Under the pieces are notes generated by a model. It was not told where the DNA came from. It searched no databases and saw only the letters and a program-made list of their open reading frames with translations. 64,000 nucleotides of DNA from Treponema denticola (GTDB lineage Bacteria > Spirochaetota > Spirochaetia > Treponematales > Treponemataceae), in contig NZ_CP038800.1 of NCBI RefSeq assembly GCF_024400535.1, positions 1,116,001-1,180,000 of the forward strand. Direction: 5' to 3'. Of this stretch, positions 62,410 through 64,000 are shown in pieces. Numbering within the stretch: position 1 is the first letter of the stretch; each line of letters begins with the position of its first letter. A program made the position numbers and the translations under genes.

Positions 62410-63499
62410 GCTTAAAATACGATTTAAAGACTTTAATATAGCCGAAAACAATTTTATTATCAGTTTTTCCGCTGTTTTACTCGGTCTTATTGCCGGTGCC
62501 GTTTTTATAGCCGTTTTAGGAACAAATCCGTTTTCGGCCTTTTCCTACCTTTTCCGGGGCGGCCTAATGAATATAGAGCGTATAGGAAACACCCTTGCAA
62601 CGGCTACGATTCTCTTGTTTGTAGGACTTTCGGTCAGCTTTGCTTTTAAAACGGGGCCTTTTAATATCGGTGCCTCAGGACAGATGCTCATTGGAGGCCT
62701 TTTTGCAACCTTTATAGCCTTAAACAGTTCAATGCCTCGCCCTGTTTTGTTGCTTGTTTTAATAATAGCCGCCATGATTGGAGGAGCCCTTTGGGCTGCT
62801 TTGCCCGGCCTTTTAAAAGCCGTATTCAATGTACATGAGGTCGTTTCTACTATAATGATGAACTGGATAGCCTATTGGATAGTTTATTATTCGGTTCAAG
62901 GTTATCTAAAGGCCGAATTTATCGAGACCGAAAGCCGCTCCATCGCTGTAGAACACACCTTGAGGGCTGGGTGGCTGAGTAATCTATTCGGAAGCGAGTA
63001 TATAAATTACGGCATATTTTTAGGTATTTTAGGAATTATCCTTGTAAAAATAATATTGGATAAAACGACTCTTGGCTTTGAGCTAAAGGCTGCAGGATAT
63101 AATAAGAGCGGAGCGGAATATGCAGGCATCAAGGTAAACAGAAATATTATCTTTTCTATGATGATTGCCGGAGCTCTTTCAGGTCTTGCAGGTTTAACCT
63201 ATTATGCCGGTTATTCCCTTAACATGCAGATCGGTGTTTTACCCTCTCAAGGTTTTGACGGAATAGCCGTTGCTCTTCTAGGCGCCGGAAATTCGATAGG
63301 TGTTGCTTTAAGCTCCATCTTTTTCGGTATTCTCCATGTGGGGAAGGGCTTTATGAGCGCCAACACAAATGTTCCGCCCGAAATAGCCGATACCATCATT
63401 GCAGTTATCATTTATTTTACGGCGACAAGTTTATTGTTAAAGAAATTTTGGTCTAAAATCCAAAAAAATAAGGAAAAAACCGTCAAGGAGGCGAACTAA
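62402..63499 (+). CDS. Nucleoside ABC transporter permease, first subunit
   Basis: A 365-aa membrane protein with about nine to ten helices. Family regions: GLSVSFAFKTGPFNIGASGQMLIGGLFATFIAL near 65-97 and PSQGFDGIAVALLGAGNSIGVALSSIFFGIL near 280-310. Follows GGGAGG and overlaps the ATPase gene by 8 nt. Confidence 0.96.
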   Translation: MSKLKIRFKDFNIAENNFIISFSAVLLGLIAGAVFIAVLGTNPFSAFSYLFRGGLMNIERIGNTLATATILLFVGLSVSFAFKTGPFNIGASGQMLIGGLFATFIALNSSMPRPVLLLVLIIAAMIGGALWAALPGLLKAVFNVHEVVSTIMMNWIAYWIVYYSVQGYLKAEFIETESRSIAVEHTLRAGWLSNLFGSEYINYGIFLGILGIILVKIILDKTTLGFELKAAGYNKSGAEYAGIKVNRNIIFSMMIAGALSGLAGLTYYAGYSLNMQIGVLPSQGFDGIAVALLGAGNSIGVALSSIFFGILHVGKGFMSANTNVPPEIADTIIAVIIYFTATSLLLKKFWSKIQKNKEKTVKEAN

Positions 63500-63501
63500 T
63501 T

Positions 63502-64000
63502 ATGTGGTATACTTTAACTTCAATATTTCCCTATGTTATAGCATATACGATTCCGCTTTTAGTTACTTCTTTAGGCGGTCTTTATAGCGAGAGGAGTGGA
63601 GTAGTAAATTTAGGGCTTGAAGGCCTCATGCTTGTAGGCAGTTTTGCCGCAGCTATTACCATCCATCTTTTGGAAGGCTTGATACCCTCCGGCCTTCTTA
63701 TACCCATAGGCCTTTTAGCTGCCGTAATTATGGGAATCTTATATTCTCTTTTACATGCCTTTGCTTCAATTACATTAAAGGCCGATCAGATTATAAGCGG
63801 TACCGCCATAAATATGTTGGCTGCAGCCTTGACAGTCTATACCGCGAGAGCCATCTTAGGCTCTGGAAATGTCCGTGTAAACAGCATAATCAGAAAAGAC
63901 ATTCCCGGCTTGGCGAATATTCCCGTTTTAGGGCCATTATTCTTTTCTCAAAGCTATTGGAGTACATGGCTTGTTTTAGCTATTTTGGTTTTTTCTTGGT
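63502..64000 (+). CDS. Nucleoside ABC transporter permease, second subunit (3' end outside window)
   Basis: A reading frame opens at ATG 63502, 2 nt after the first permease, with AAGGAGG upstream, and runs to the window end. The translation begins MWYTLTSIFPYVIAYTIPLL and has VTSLGGLYSERSGVVNLGLEGLMLVGSFAA and LKADQIISGTAINMLAAALT, the pattern of the YufQ/NupC-type partner permease. It completes the binding protein-ATPase-permease-permease set. Confidence 0.93.
   Translation, partial: MWYTLTSIFPYVIAYTIPLLVTSLGGLYSERSGVVNLGLEGLMLVGSFAAAITIHLLEGLIPSGLLIPIGLLAAVIMGILYSLLHAFASITLKADQIISGTAINMLAAALTVYTARAILGSGNVRVNSIIRKDIPGLANIPVLGPLFFSQSYWSTWLVLAILVFSW

Noticed and set aside
1-64000. tRNA, rRNA, CRISPR, transposons or prophage
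   Set aside because: No cloverleaf-like sequences, rRNA cores, spaced direct repeats, transposase or integrase genes of mobile type were seen; the two Xer genes are in housekeeping contexts.

Overview
The window looks like a chromosomal segment of a Treponema close to T. denticola. It is AT-rich, has treponemal lipoprotein signal peptides, a troABCDR metal-uptake operon, the spirochete flagellar rod/motor operon, a PnrA (TmpC)-type nucleoside lipoprotein with its ABC transporter, a GrdX-family gene, and runs of TPR proteins. The species is inferred from gene content, not from alignment. I saw no rRNA or tRNA gene, CRISPR array, transposase or prophage.

Layout. 1-18.1 kb (+): ftsZ end, xerD, TPR lipoprotein, dprA, topA, xerC, hslV, hslU, flgB, flgC, fliE, fliF, fliG, fliH, fliI, fliJ and a large TPR protein. 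The block from dprA onward has the order of the Bacillus smf-topA-codV-clpQ-clpY-(codY)-flgB... operon without trmFO and codY. 18.1-23.8 kb: a GH3 hexosaminidase-like lipoprotein (+) facing troABCDR (-), whose promoter overlaps a perfect inverted repeat. 23.8-26.7 kb (+): a beta-propeller gene broken by one in-frame TAA, then a compact trio (pentapeptide-like protein, metal-site-less MBL-fold protein, unknown). 26.7-34.4 kb (-): an accessory surface locus of three outer-membrane-barrel genes, one broken by an in-frame TAG, around two tandemly duplicated MGDG-synthase-type glycosyltransferases. 34.5-40.9 kb (+): tpiA, a small exported protein, secG with terminator, then phoH-pgpH-ybeY-CBS protein. 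41-44 kb: two convergent exported proteins. 44-50.4 kb (+): a Bat/VWA operon (DUF58, membrane protein, BatA, BatB, BatC, BatD-SH3) and an Smr protein. 50.4-54.4 kb: a variant HD-GYP gene, a membrane protein, and a Na+/amino-acid symporter followed by grdX. 54.5-58 kb (+): a broken HTH-LicC-LicA fusion followed by a BCCT transporter with a hairpin-rich leader. 58.1-64 kb (+): aspA, then pnrA and its ABC transporter, cut by the window end.

Genes working together. The first operon joins cell division, chromosome resolution, DNA uptake/topology, proteolysis and basal-body assembly. The tro operon imports Mn/Zn/Fe under TroR. GrdX, the AGCS symporter and aspartase fit amino-acid fermentation. The broken choline cytidylyltransferase-kinase next to the BCCT carrier suggests a choline/phosphocholine module that is decaying or switchable here. 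The PnrA system imports purine nucleosides.

The most unusual points are: a dispersed tandem-hairpin element upstream of hslV, tpiA and the BCCT gene, whose stems keep pairing through compensatory changes; the glycosyltransferase duplication with a mosaic patch in the donor-binding loop and a duplicated 30-bp palindrome at its promoter; and three genes whose reading frames are broken by four or five point lesions.
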